A stretch of DNA of 64,000 nt from Akkermansia sp. RCC_12PD (GTDB lineage: Bacteria > Verrucomicrobiota > Verrucomicrobiia > Verrucomicrobiales > Akkermansiaceae), in NCBI RefSeq assembly GCF_036417355.1, contig NZ_CP143889.1, forward strand, positions 2,480,001 to 2,544,000, in the 5' to 3' direction. Position 1 is the first letter of the stretch; every line of letters begins with the position of its first letter. The notes beneath the pieces are model-generated. The model made no database searches, was not told the DNA's origin, and was given only the letters and a program-made list of their open reading frames with translations. This document shows, one piece after another, positions 47,691-55,618 of the stretch. The translations under genes were made by a program, and so were the position numbers.

Positions 47691-48515
47691 ATGCAGTCTG
47701 ACACGATAGAGTGTAAGCCGACGATGTGGTTCACCGGCCGTGCACTGGTCATGGCCCTGATGTTTCTGGGGTTCGGCGCGTATTTCTATTATGATGCTGT
47801 TTCCGGCTATCCGCAGAAGAATCTGGAGTACTTCATGCACAAGACTTTTGTGGATGCCGGAGCCCTGTTTGACCGGGAAAGCCGCCTGAATGGCGCCGAC
47901 AGCGGAGAATGGGCGCGTACCGTCCAGTCCCGCATAGTGGACTTTCCTGAAGATTATGAAATTCCCGCCGGAGTGGACAGGAAGGAAACTCCCTGGCCTG
48001 CCGTGCTGGCAGATTACGACCTGATGTCTGCGCCCGGCAAGGGATGGAGCGCCGCATGGCAGGCTTATTCCGGGGAAAAGCAGTACCCGCTCAAGCCCGT
48101 GGAGCAGCCGTATGACGGCTCCAAGATTTTTGAACAATGGGTGGCCGGCAGTATTTGCATGGTCTTGGCGGCGGCAGCCCTGTTCCTGCTGGTGAGAACC
48201 CGCCGCAGGAAGATGGCCCTGGAAGACGGCCGGGTGACTGCCGCCGGCAGGCAGTTCCTGGTGGAGGATATTGCCCGGCTGGACCTGCGCAGGTGGAAGA
48301 TGAAGGGGCTGGCCCATGCGGTTCTGAAGCCTGAGTGCGGAAAGGTGAGAGTAAGGCTGGACGGCCTGACTTACGGGGGCTTCCGCAAGGAGGACTCTCC
48401 CAACAATGCGGAAGATTTTATGAAGGCCCTGCTGGCGCGTTATCAGGGAGAGGTGATTGATTATGAAGAAATTCTGGAGGCGGCTGAAATTTCCTCCGCC
48501 AAAGAAGGGCGCTAA
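47691..48515 (+). CDS. Membrane protein of unknown function (two helices, possible PH-like domain)
   Basis: A 274-residue protein with a membrane helix near residues 17-36 (ALVMALMFLGFGAYFYY), an extracytoplasmic region (about 37-150), a second helix (about 155-172, SICMVLAAAALFLLV) and a cytoplasmic C-terminal part that looks like a bacterial PH-type domain (GRQFLVEDIARLDLRRWKMKGLAHAVL ... VRVRLDGLTYGGF). The start 47691 has a good Shine-Dalgarno-like AAGGGA seven bases upstream, unusual in this window. It starts a four-gene plus-strand cluster. Confidence 0.62.
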   Translation: MQSDTIECKPTMWFTGRALVMALMFLGFGAYFYYDAVSGYPQKNLEYFMHKTFVDAGALFDRESRLNGADSGEWARTVQSRIVDFPEDYEIPAGVDRKETPWPAVLADYDLMSAPGKGWSAAWQAYSGEKQYPLKPVEQPYDGSKIFEQWVAGSICMVLAAAALFLLVRTRRRKMALEDGRVTAAGRQFLVEDIARLDLRRWKMKGLAHAVLKPECGKVRVRLDGLTYGGFRKEDSPNNAEDFMKALLARYQGEVIDYEEILEAAEISSAKEGR

Positions 48516-48536
48516 TGTTGATACGGAGCATGCTGT

Positions 48537-49751
48537 ATGAGTAAGTTTCCTCCCCAGGCAAAAAACGGGCGTGACCGGGCATTTGGCATGGCTTGCTGGA
48601 CATTGGGCGGAATGGCCTTTGTGCTTCTGCTGATGGTAGGCGTTTCCTTCAGCCTGTCCGGCAGGACGGTAGTGGTTGAAAAAGTGGTGCAGGTTCCGGT
48701 TCCGCAGCCAGTTGCCGTCGCATCCCCTGCGGCGTCTGCCGAGACCGGTGCTGACGCGGCTGAAGAAGACCCTGCCGGGATTCCCGACCATCCGAATTCT
48801 GCAGTAAGGCCGCGTTCCGTGGAGGAAATGCTCCTGGCGGCGGATCTGGCCGATCCGGAGGAAATTCCTTCTGCGGTTCCCTCTTCTCCTACAGGAAATG
48901 CTGGGGCGGTTTCCGCCCAGTCTGCATTGCCGGCGGAAAATCCGGACGACGTGATGCCGGCCATGACCGAGGAGGTGGCGGCTCTCGTCAAGGCCGCCAG
49001 ATACGCCCAGATAGAGGGGGATCTGAAAGTGGCGGTGCTCAAGCTGGAACAGGCCATGAGGATGGAGCCTGACAACCCGGTGGTGCTTTATTATTACGGC
49101 CTGACCTATGAATGGTTGCGAAATGCCGACAAGTCCCGGGAGTTTTTCCTGAAGGTGTACACCCAGCGTGAGAAGGCGGGAAAGTACTTCTCCAGGGCGG
49201 CCAAGCATCTGCAGGCCGGCTTTTCAAGAGCTGCGGACATGCGCGGCGACATGTCCTTCGGGACCATTCTGGAATACCGGGACCCGGAATGCAGGACCGG
49301 AGAGCGGGTAAAGCTGACGGTCCCCATCCTCATGAAGGACGGATTGAACGTCAGGCCGGAAGATCTGCGCATCATCATCCAGTTTTTTGACGAGGTGAAC
49401 GGGAAAAAGGTGGAAAAGACGCGTGCGCAGGAATTGCCCTACACATGGGTAACGGAACCCGTGGACTGGGCGGACGGGGAGGAAATCATGGAGATGACCT
49501 ACTACATGCCCCCTCTGACGGAAGAGGAGACGATCGCCTTCGGGAGCCTCAAGTATTACGGCTATACCGCCAAATTGTACTACAAGGGCGAACCGATGGA
49601 TTGCCAGGCCTCCCCTCCTGTGTTATTCTTGCTGGAACAAATGAAGCAGAGCGCCCCCTCCGGCATGCCCGAACTTTACGACGGCGGCCTGCTTCCCCCT
49701 GTGGATGCCGCCCCGGTCTCCGATTCCTACGATTCCCTCCTGCCTCCCTGA
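48537..49751 (+). CDS. Membrane-anchored TPR protein
   Basis: A 404-residue protein: short cytoplasmic start, membrane helix about 17-42 (MACWTLGGMAFVLLLMVGVSFSL), a Pro/Ala/Glu-rich linker (50-140), a TPR pair (RYAQIEGDLKVAVLKLEQAMRMEPDNPVVLYYYGLTYEWL and SREFFLKVYTQREKAGKYFSRAAKHL), then a beta-rich region (about 230-370). Its stop overlaps the ATG of the next gene (TGATG at 49749-49753), implying translational coupling with the pseudokinase-SUMF1 protein. Function unknown; likely an extracytoplasmic scaffold. Confidence 0.66.
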   Translation: MSKFPPQAKNGRDRAFGMACWTLGGMAFVLLLMVGVSFSLSGRTVVVEKVVQVPVPQPVAVASPAASAETGADAAEEDPAGIPDHPNSAVRPRSVEEMLLAADLADPEEIPSAVPSSPTGNAGAVSAQSALPAENPDDVMPAMTEEVAALVKAARYAQIEGDLKVAVLKLEQAMRMEPDNPVVLYYYGLTYEWLRNADKSREFFLKVYTQREKAGKYFSRAAKHLQAGFSRAADMRGDMSFGTILEYRDPECRTGERVKLTVPILMKDGLNVRPEDLRIIIQFFDEVNGKKVEKTRAQELPYTWVTEPVDWADGEEIMEMTYYMPPLTEEETIAFGSLKYYGYTAKLYYKGEPMDCQASPPVLFLLEQMKQSAPSGMPELYDGGLLPPVDAAPVSDSYDSLLPP

Positions 49752-51286
49752 TGCCCGACTGCTCCATGTTCGATCTTCCTCATAACTTTGGCGACTACAC
49801 ACTGGTGGCTCTTGTCGGCCGCACGCGGGGGGGTATTCTCTACCAGGCCATCCAGCAGGGCATGGACCGTTCCGTATTCATGGAATTGCTGGTGCCGGAC
49901 AATCAGGAAGGAGTGACGGTGGAGGATTTCATCATGAAGGCCCGTACGCGCGCCGCCATCAACGTACCGGTACTGGGAACGGTGTACGAGGCTTCCCAGG
50001 TCCAAGGCTACTGGTTCGTTACCAGCGAGCAGCTGGGCGGCTCTTCCCTCCAGGGCATGCTGGACCGAGGGGAAACCCTGTCCGTCAAGGATATGCTGAA
50101 AGTGATTGAAACGGCAGGGACCATTTGCGGCAAGTACGAGCGTTTGCAGACGGCGTTCAACCTGATGGAGCCGCGCCATATCTTTCTGGACGACAAGTCC
50201 TGCGTGCGGGTGATGAATACAGCCATGCCCGGGAATTTTCACGAAGCGCAGTCCTGCGAACAAATGGAAAAGCTGGGAGAGTATCTTCTCCCCCTGGTGA
50301 CGCCGGACGTGCCCGGCGCCACGCGCATGAGCACCCTGCTGGGCTGGATGCGCGACGGGCAGAACGGCAGCCGGATGCAGTGGGAACAGGTCATGGAGCT
50401 GATAGCGGCGGTTCGGGAGCAATTGGGTCTTTCTCCCCGGGCGACCACCCACCGCTATACCGTCCCGGCGGAACCGGTCAGAAAATCCCGGATGTGGATG
50501 ATATGGACCGGGGTGGGCGTTTTGGCCGCCGGTGCGGGCACGGCCCTCCTTCTTTTCTCCGGTCCGGCCGCAGAAACGGCCCCGTCAGGACCGCCTCCGG
50601 CCCCGAAACATTATCCGGATTTTTCCGCTAGCGACCATACGGAAGTTCCCGTCACTATTCCCGGTACGGGGGACCTCATCGTGGGAGCCCATGAGATCAC
50701 GATGGAATCCTACCGGTTGTTCCTGGACCAGTGGTCCCGGCTGACGCCGGAGCTGAAGGAAAAGTATTCCCATCCGGATCAGCCGGACAAGCAGAATGCC
50801 ACCCATGTCCCCAGTGACTGGGAAGCCATGTGGAAGGCCGCCAGCACTCCAGGCGGCAAATGGAAGGGAAGGAGGATCACTCCCCGTTCCCCCGTCGTCA
50901 ACGTCACTTTCTGGGATGCCTGGGCCTATGCCGCCTGGAAACCCGTGGGGTCTGGGGAACCGCGCTACCGGCTGCCTTCCCGCCAGGAATGGATGGCTCT
51001 GGGGGCCCTGATGGAAACGGGCGAAAAGGGGGATAAAACCCTGGTCATTGACAGGTACAGCAATGATTATGATCTGAAGACCGGCATATGCGGCATGGCC
51101 TCCGGCGTGATGGAATGGACCTCTTCCGTGGAAAAGGACCCCGCGCGCGTGAAGGAACCTCCGGGCCCCGTCGCCTGCGGCGGAGACTGGAAGCACCCCG
51201 GCATTACGGATAAGGTGGAATACCTGCGCTCGCGCGACGAATGCCGGGACAACTTGGGATTCAGAATCGTGCGGCCTGTCCGGTGA
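49751..51286 (+). CDS. Pseudokinase fused to a SUMF1/formylglycine-generating-enzyme-like domain
   Basis: A 511-residue protein. Residues about 10-230 align with a serine/threonine kinase fold: FGDYTLVALVGRTRGGILYQA is the glycine loop, GYWFVTSEQLGGSSLQGML the hinge. The catalytic residues are lost: the VAIK lysine position reads VFMELL, the HRDLKPxN region reads FNLMEPRHIFLD, and no DFG is present. A membrane helix follows (about 250-270, MWMIWTGVGVLAAGAGTALLLF). Residues 300-510 are SUMF1-like: GAHEITMESYRLFLDQW, PVVNVTFWDAWAYAAWK, YRLPSRQEWMAL, GVMEWTSS, CGGDW, NLGFRIVRP. Start ATG 49751 overlaps the previous stop; MFDLP at 49766 is an alternative. Confidence 0.78.
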   Translation: MPDCSMFDLPHNFGDYTLVALVGRTRGGILYQAIQQGMDRSVFMELLVPDNQEGVTVEDFIMKARTRAAINVPVLGTVYEASQVQGYWFVTSEQLGGSSLQGMLDRGETLSVKDMLKVIETAGTICGKYERLQTAFNLMEPRHIFLDDKSCVRVMNTAMPGNFHEAQSCEQMEKLGEYLLPLVTPDVPGATRMSTLLGWMRDGQNGSRMQWEQVMELIAAVREQLGLSPRATTHRYTVPAEPVRKSRMWMIWTGVGVLAAGAGTALLLFSGPAAETAPSGPPPAPKHYPDFSASDHTEVPVTIPGTGDLIVGAHEITMESYRLFLDQWSRLTPELKEKYSHPDQPDKQNATHVPSDWEAMWKAASTPGGKWKGRRITPRSPVVNVTFWDAWAYAAWKPVGSGEPRYRLPSRQEWMALGALMETGEKGDKTLVIDRYSNDYDLKTGICGMASGVMEWTSSVEKDPARVKEPPGPVACGGDWKHPGITDKVEYLRSRDECRDNLGFRIVRPVR

Positions 51287-51326
51287 CACATTTTCAACAG
51301 ACAAATACATAAACACTTCAATCACT

Positions 51327-52172
51327 ATGAAACATGTTCTCGCATTCATGATGCTGGCGCTGCTGGGCGCCTCCGGAGCCCTGGCCCAGATAGCGGTTAA
51401 AATCGTTCCGGAAAAGAAAACCTTCCTCACCGGGGAGGGCAACTACATGAGGCTGACGGTGACTAACAACTCCGGCACGCCCGTTGAACTGAAAAGCCGC
51501 GAGTATTCCTCCTGGCTGGACATTCACGTGGAGCACACCACCGGGGGTGCGATGCTTCCGCAGTCACGTTTTGCCGTTTTTCCTCCGCTCAACGTTCCTG
51601 CCGGCATGAGCGTCTCCCGCAAGATTGACCTCCGGCATTTCTATAATTTGTCCAGGGAGGGGAACTACCATGTGCAGGCCGTGGTGAAGATGCCCAATGA
51701 AAAGGACATGTTCGCCTCCCCAAAGGCCCTGTTTTCCATCCGTACGGGCACGCCCATGTGGTCTCAGACGGTAGGCATTCCAGGGAGTGTCAAAAAATGC
51801 AAGTTCTCCGTATGCACCATTCCGGAGCGGGGTATCCAGAAGCTGTACATCCAGACCAGGGACCCGGAAACGGGTGTGGCGTACAATGCCGTGTGTGTGG
51901 GAAACTGGCTGGGCACCACCCGTCCGCAGTGCCTGGTGGACGGGAAGGCCAACATGCACGTTTTCTTCCCCACCACTCCCACATTGTGCGCCTATGCGCG
52001 CATCAACTACCGGGGAACGATGGAAAAGCTCCAGTATTTTAAGAAAGTAATGGGTACGCCCAGCATGGTGTTCCTGCCGGACGGCAGCGTGCGCGTGACG
52101 GGAGCCGAGCATTATGATCCTACGGTGCAGCCCAAGGCTGTTCCGGATGCATCCGTGGTGCCGGGGATGTAA
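51327..52172 (+). CDS. Secreted protein of unknown function
   Basis: A 281-residue protein with a signal peptide (MKHVLAFMMLALLGASGALA). The mature part is beta-rich, beginning VKIVPEKKTFLTGEGNYMRLTVTNNSGTPVELKSREYSSWLDI, which resembles an immunoglobulin-like binding or intracellular-proteinase-inhibitor type fold. Four Cys are present (KKCKFSVC, VCVG, RPQC). No enzyme motif. Last gene of the plus-strand cluster, 40 bases after the SUMF1 gene, so it may be an export partner. Confidence 0.6.
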   Translation: MKHVLAFMMLALLGASGALAQIAVKIVPEKKTFLTGEGNYMRLTVTNNSGTPVELKSREYSSWLDIHVEHTTGGAMLPQSRFAVFPPLNVPAGMSVSRKIDLRHFYNLSREGNYHVQAVVKMPNEKDMFASPKALFSIRTGTPMWSQTVGIPGSVKKCKFSVCTIPERGIQKLYIQTRDPETGVAYNAVCVGNWLGTTRPQCLVDGKANMHVFFPTTPTLCAYARINYRGTMEKLQYFKKVMGTPSMVFLPDGSVRVTGAEHYDPTVQPKAVPDASVVPGM

Positions 52173-52177
52173 GAAAA

Positions 52178-52200
52178 CACCCGGACCGTGGATCCGGGTG
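52178..52200 (+). terminator. Hairpin after the plus-strand cluster
   Basis: Eight-base-pair stem CACCCGGA (52178-52185) with TCCGGGTG (52193-52200) just after the stop codon. No T-run follows, so its strength as a terminator is uncertain. Confidence 0.4.
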
Positions 52201-52358
52201 CAAAGGGGGAACGCCTGCGGGCGCCGCTAATCCGTCCGTATTTCCCGAACAGGCCGTTGTGCAGACATGCTGCAGATGTGGGATTGGGCCGCCGGAGGCG
52301 GATTATTTCCTCCTTCCCGGCCTGTGGGAAAGAAAGGGAAAAAGGGGAAATCATTCCG

Positions 52359-53384
52359 TCATTTCTCCGGCTTCGGTTTCCGGTTGTTTTTCAGAATGCG
52401 CTTCATGCTCTCCTGCACTACTTCGATCGGCAGGGCGTAATTCTCAGCCCGGTTCACTCTGGCAATATTCATGCCGATTAATTCTCCTTTGAGGTTGAGG
52501 AGCGGCCCTCCCATCAGCGTGAATCGGGAGGGGGTGTCGTGCTGGAGAACCATCGGAAAATCGTCGCGCCGTTTGCTGAAGCCGCCGCTGATCTCATCAT
52601 TGGATGTTTCCGGGACCTGATCCCCCAGCGCCTTGCGCCGTGAACCCAGAGTGACGGTGTAGGAAATCTCCCTGTCTTCGCGCCTGACGCGCAGCTTGAG
52701 TTTTTCCCCGATGGCTTTTTTCGATAAAATGGGGGAAATGTCTTCCAGTGTGGAGACGGGAGTACCGTCCAGGGCTACAATCCTGTCTCCGGCCAGGGCG
52801 CCCGCTTGGAAGGCCGGACCATCCTTGACCACTTCCTGAAAAGAGCAGGGGGCTCCGAACACCACGCCCAGATAGACCGTATCCTTGTTTGGGATGGGGC
52901 GCCGTGCGGCGCTGATGGTACCCAGCTGGGGACGGCGGGAAATTCTGGTGGTGGACCCGTTGCTGACCACGAGCATGCCAATGGGAGCATCGCTGCTCAC
53001 AGGGCCCGGCGCCGGAAGATCGGCGGCATCCACCTTGATCAGGGCAATGTCCGTGGCCGGGTCTGTGCCGACTACCTGAAAACTTTCATACTTGGAGGAA
53101 CCTATGCGGATGAGCAGGCCGTTGCGGGACTCGAATTCGGACGCCTTCGTGGCGATATAGCCGTCCGGCGTCAGGATCACGCCGTAGGCCACTACGTCAT
53201 GTTTGGAAAAAAAGACGGCGCTTAGATTCTGCAATCGTTCCCGAACGGGTTCAATGGTTTTCAGAACGACCTTGCCGTTGATGCGCTGTTCAAAGTCCAG
53301 GCTGCCATTGCTTCCTTCAGCCGAAGCCCAGGGAATCCATAACGCCGCCAAAGGAAACAAATATGCATAAGGGAGAAACTTCAT
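52359..53384 (-). CDS. Catalytically dead trypsin-like protein with a PDZ domain inserted in the protease domain
   Basis: A 341-residue secreted protein (signal MKFLPYAYLFPLAALWIPWASA). It follows HtrA order up to the acid: GYIATKASEF occupies the place of the catalytic His (Ser82 instead), and ATDIALIKV keeps the Asp (Asp112). A PDZ domain then interrupts the sequence at about 170-250 (YLGVVFGAPCSF ... GDRIVALDGTPVSTLEDI). The serine motif comes only after it: FTLMGGPLLNLKGELIGMN has Met291 in place of the nucleophile. Normally PDZ follows the whole protease. It is probably a regulator or peptide-binding partner of the upstream protease. Confidence 0.78.
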   Translation of the reverse strand: MKFLPYAYLFPLAALWIPWASAEGSNGSLDFEQRINGKVVLKTIEPVRERLQNLSAVFFSKHDVVAYGVILTPDGYIATKASEFESRNGLLIRIGSSKYESFQVVGTDPATDIALIKVDAADLPAPGPVSSDAPIGMLVVSNGSTTRISRRPQLGTISAARRPIPNKDTVYLGVVFGAPCSFQEVVKDGPAFQAGALAGDRIVALDGTPVSTLEDISPILSKKAIGEKLKLRVRREDREISYTVTLGSRRKALGDQVPETSNDEISGGFSKRRDDFPMVLQHDTPSRFTLMGGPLLNLKGELIGMNIARVNRAENYALPIEVVQESMKRILKNNRKPKPEK

Positions 53385-53403
53385 GGCAGGGAAATGAATG
53401 GAA

Positions 53404-54144
53404 TTAACCGTTCCGTCCGGGAGACGCCGCCTTGTCTTCCTCCGGAGGAACCGTCAGGGCATCAAACTCTTTCATGGGAACGTGCAGATTGTCTTCCAGA
53501 CCGGAACCGACCCGGCTGTGAATACCGATTAATTCCCCGTTCAGGTTGAAAAGCGGGCCTCCGGAATCGCCGCGGATGAGTTTGCAGTCCGTCTGGATGA
53601 CATCGTTTTTCAAGGAAACGATCCGTCCCAGGCGCACCATGGGACCGCGTTTCCGGTCCAGGCCGCCGCCGTGGCCCAGGGCAAAGACCCAGTCCCCCAC
53701 CTGCGGCCGGTTTTCGGCCTTCTCGACGATGGGAAGATTCTTGTTCAGCCTGGTGGAAATCTCTGCAATGCCCGCATCTGAATCACTGTTCTCAGCCGTG
53801 GTTTTTCCCGGTATGCGGGTACCGTCCGGTAAAATGATCTTGAGGACGGTGTCTTTCTTGCCGACTACGTGAGCGGCTGAAAAAATCAGTCCCTTTTCGG
53901 AGACCAGAATGCCGGTTCCGCTGCTGTTGTTTACCTGAATGCATACCAGGGCAGAGAGCACTTTGGGAAGCACGGCCTGAAGCTGGTGCTCGATTCTCTG
54001 CAAATCTTCCACGGATTGCGGCGTGGTACGCAGAATTCTGGATGATGCGGACGCAGACTGGGCAACACCCTGCTGCATGGCAGCCAACAGGACCGTTCCG
54101 CATAAAACGGTGGAAAGGCAGAATCTTCGCAAGGTTTTTTTCAT
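53404..54144 (-). CDS. Secreted trypsin-like serine protease, active site intact
   Basis: A 246-residue protein with a signal peptide (MKKTLRRFCLSTVLCGTVLLAAMQQGVAQ) and the protease half of an HtrA-type enzyme: GLIFSAAHVVG (His92), SDSDAGIAEI (Asp123) and RGDSGGPLFNLNGELIGIHS (Ser194). There is no PDZ domain and no membrane anchor. The gene starts nine bases after a 42-codon membrane-peptide ORF and ends 19 bases before the dead-protease gene, which suggests a functional trio in the envelope. Confidence 0.85.
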   Translation of the reverse strand: MKKTLRRFCLSTVLCGTVLLAAMQQGVAQSASASSRILRTTPQSVEDLQRIEHQLQAVLPKVLSALVCIQVNNSSGTGILVSEKGLIFSAAHVVGKKDTVLKIILPDGTRIPGKTTAENSDSDAGIAEISTRLNKNLPIVEKAENRPQVGDWVFALGHGGGLDRKRGPMVRLGRIVSLKNDVIQTDCKLIRGDSGGPLFNLNGELIGIHSRVGSGLEDNLHVPMKEFDALTVPPEEDKAASPGRNG

Positions 54145-54153
54145 GATACCGGA

Positions 54154-54282
54154 TTATTGTTCAGAAGCGGGAATTTCCTGCTTCCGGCCATCCGTCTGTC
54201 CGTTCCCCATTATGGAGTTGTAACAGGTAATTCCAATGACCAGTCCCGCCAGCGTGATGAAGGTGATGAACAACTCTTTCAT
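54154..54282 (-). CDS. 42-residue membrane peptide upstream of the protease
   Basis: ATG at 54280-54282 and TAA at 54154-54156 give a 42-residue peptide with one hydrophobic helix (MKELFITFITLAGLVIGITC) and a polar, charged tail (MGNGQTDGRKQEIPASEQ). It is too short to assign to a family, but it has a start codon, a plausible membrane span, and lies nine bases before the protease gene on the same strand. Translation is inferred. Confidence 0.5.
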   Translation of the reverse strand: MKELFITFITLAGLVIGITCYNSIMGNGQTDGRKQEIPASEQ

Positions 54283-54405
54283 GTTTTTTCTAACATAGAA
54301 TTTGCCGCTCCGTCTGACGAGAGAAATTCATTGATAAGGCATACTTTCTCATGACAGAACAATCGGAACGGAAAGAAGCGCACCCGGAAAACAGGAAAAT
54401 AAAGG

Positions 54406-54433
54406 TTGCTTTTTGCCTGTATTGACGTATAAA
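54406..54433 (+). promoter_or_regulatory. Candidate promoter of tRNA-Gly
   Basis: TTGCTT (54406-54411), 16 bases, TATAAA (54428-54433), about 38 bases before the mature tRNA 5' end. A perfect inverted repeat GACGCGG-T-CCGCGTC lies between the -10 and the tRNA. Confidence 0.45.
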
Positions 54434-54471
54434 TCGTTCAGCGACGCGGTCCGCGTCACTATTCATTCAAA

Positions 54472-54546
54472 GCGGATGTAGCTCAGGGGTAGAGCGCAAC
54501 CTTGCCAAGGTTGATGTCGTGGGTTCGAATCCCATCATCCGCTCCA
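54472..54546 (+). tRNA. tRNA-Gly (anticodon GCC)
   Basis: 75 bases forming a cloverleaf: acceptor GCGGATG paired with CATCCGC, D arm AGCTCAGGGGTAGAGC, anticodon stem-loop AACCTTGCCAAGGTT with loop TTGCCAA (anticodon GCC), T arm TGGGTTCGAATCCCA, and encoded CCA. Eight T follow the 3' end. Confidence 0.96.
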
Positions 54547-54801
54547 TTTTTTTTGTCTTTGTTATTGTATAAATCCTTGCATTTTAAGGTGTTTTGAGGT
54601 TTTGGATTGTGTGTTGCTGCACCTAAGTTTGTGGTTCTGCTATGATTCTGCCATATATCGGGTTTTCTGAATGTAGCAAATGATCAAAACCACATACACA
54701 CAAATCATTATATCTGGAATCATTAAACATGAGAATTCATGGTAAGCTTGCTTCCGTATAAGCGGTAAACTCAAGGGACGTACCAGCCGCATTAATATTT
54801 G
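54547..54801. other. Intergenic, no gene seen
   Basis: AT-richer sequence after tRNA-Gly. I looked for a repeat of the tRNA 3' end that would mark an integration site and found none in this part of the window. Confidence 0.45.
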
Positions 54802-55056
54802 CTCCATCAGTCTCCGGGTAAATCGGAAAACGCTGTTATGAAGGAAGCCGAACTTCGAGCTCGCTTCGTTGCCGAATAATTGAAAAAGGAAGCCAAGGGA
54901 ACTCTGTTAAACGTGGATGTGAACGTTTCACTCACTGGAAACAAGTCAAAATCCATCCTGCGTGACAAGAGATATATTCCCGGCATTAAAGATCCTCTTG
55001 TTCAATGGCTGAAAGAATACGGAACTTGTTATTCAGGAAATACGGTGTCAGCATAG
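54802..55056 (+). pseudogene. Degenerate ORF downstream of tRNA-Gly
   Basis: One frame reads LHQSPGKSENAVMKEAELRARFVAE, a TAA (54877-54879), then LKKEAKGTLLNVDVNVSLTGNKSKSILRDKRYIPGIKDPLVQWLKEYG to a stop at 55054-55056. The amino-acid composition is protein-like on both sides of the stop, so it looks like a decayed gene. I do not recognise the family. Location after a tRNA suggests mobile-element debris. Confidence 0.35.
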
Positions 55057-55110
55057 TTGGACAGGTTAAGGGGGAATTGGGGAAATTGATGGTGATTCCC
55101 GGTCATGTTT

Positions 55111-55542
55111 TTACCGGAGCTTTTCCCAGGGGCACCTCTCCCCTGGTCCTACTTGAAAGAGGGGATGGGGGAGGATGAATGGGGTTGGAAGCAGGGAGGC
55201 GTAACGGAGGGGATCCCTGTTCTGCAATTTGTTCAGAAGGTGGCGGAATTCATATTCCAGTTGTTTTTCCGGCAGGGGGAGAAGGGGAAGCGGTTCCACG
55301 GGCGCGATTTTCTGAAGGTCGAAATGGTAGCCCCTGCGAAGGGATTCGTCATGAACGGCTTTCAGATAGGCGTCCAGCGTTTGAAGAGGATGGGGAGTTT
55401 CCCGGAAACGTTGGAGCTGGGGATGATGGATATAGCCTTTGGTCTGGCCTGAGAGCACTTTCCGGGCCAGCAGTCCTTCCCTCCACAGGGCGACCAGTCC
55501 GGAGGAATCCAGATATGACGGGTGAAGGGACCAGAGCCTCAT
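55111..55542 (-). CDS. Pyrimidine dimer DNA glycosylase-type protein
   Basis: A 143-residue protein of the Pyr_excise type (T4 endonuclease V-related), which starts repair of UV-induced pyrimidine dimers. The family start MRLWSLHPSYLDSSGLVALWREGLLARKVL and the following GYIHHPQLQRFRETPHPLQTLDAYL are clear. T4 EndoV itself has Thr2 as nucleophile; here residue 2 is Arg, so the family assignment is to the bacterial MRLWSLHP group and the activity is inferred. It starts at 55542 (Met of MRLW), 76 bases after the neighbouring stop. Confidence 0.78.
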   Translation of the reverse strand: MRLWSLHPSYLDSSGLVALWREGLLARKVLSGQTKGYIHHPQLQRFRETPHPLQTLDAYLKAVHDESLRRGYHFDLQKIAPVEPLPLLPLPEKQLEYEFRHLLNKLQNRDPLRYASLLPTPFILPHPLFQVGPGERCPWEKLR

Positions 55543-55618
55543 GATTTTTTGGACCGCAGGAGGCATCCGAGCGTTGAAGGGGAGACGGAAGGAAGCCGTC
55601 CGGCATATTCCGGATGTT

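Noticed and set aside
49445..49750. Upstream extension of the SUMF1 gene's frame
   Set aside because: It lies inside the TPR gene; similarity begins at ATG 49751.
54472..55110. Integrated element at tRNA-Gly
   Set aside because: No repeat of the tRNA 3' end and no integrase were seen, only the decayed ORF.
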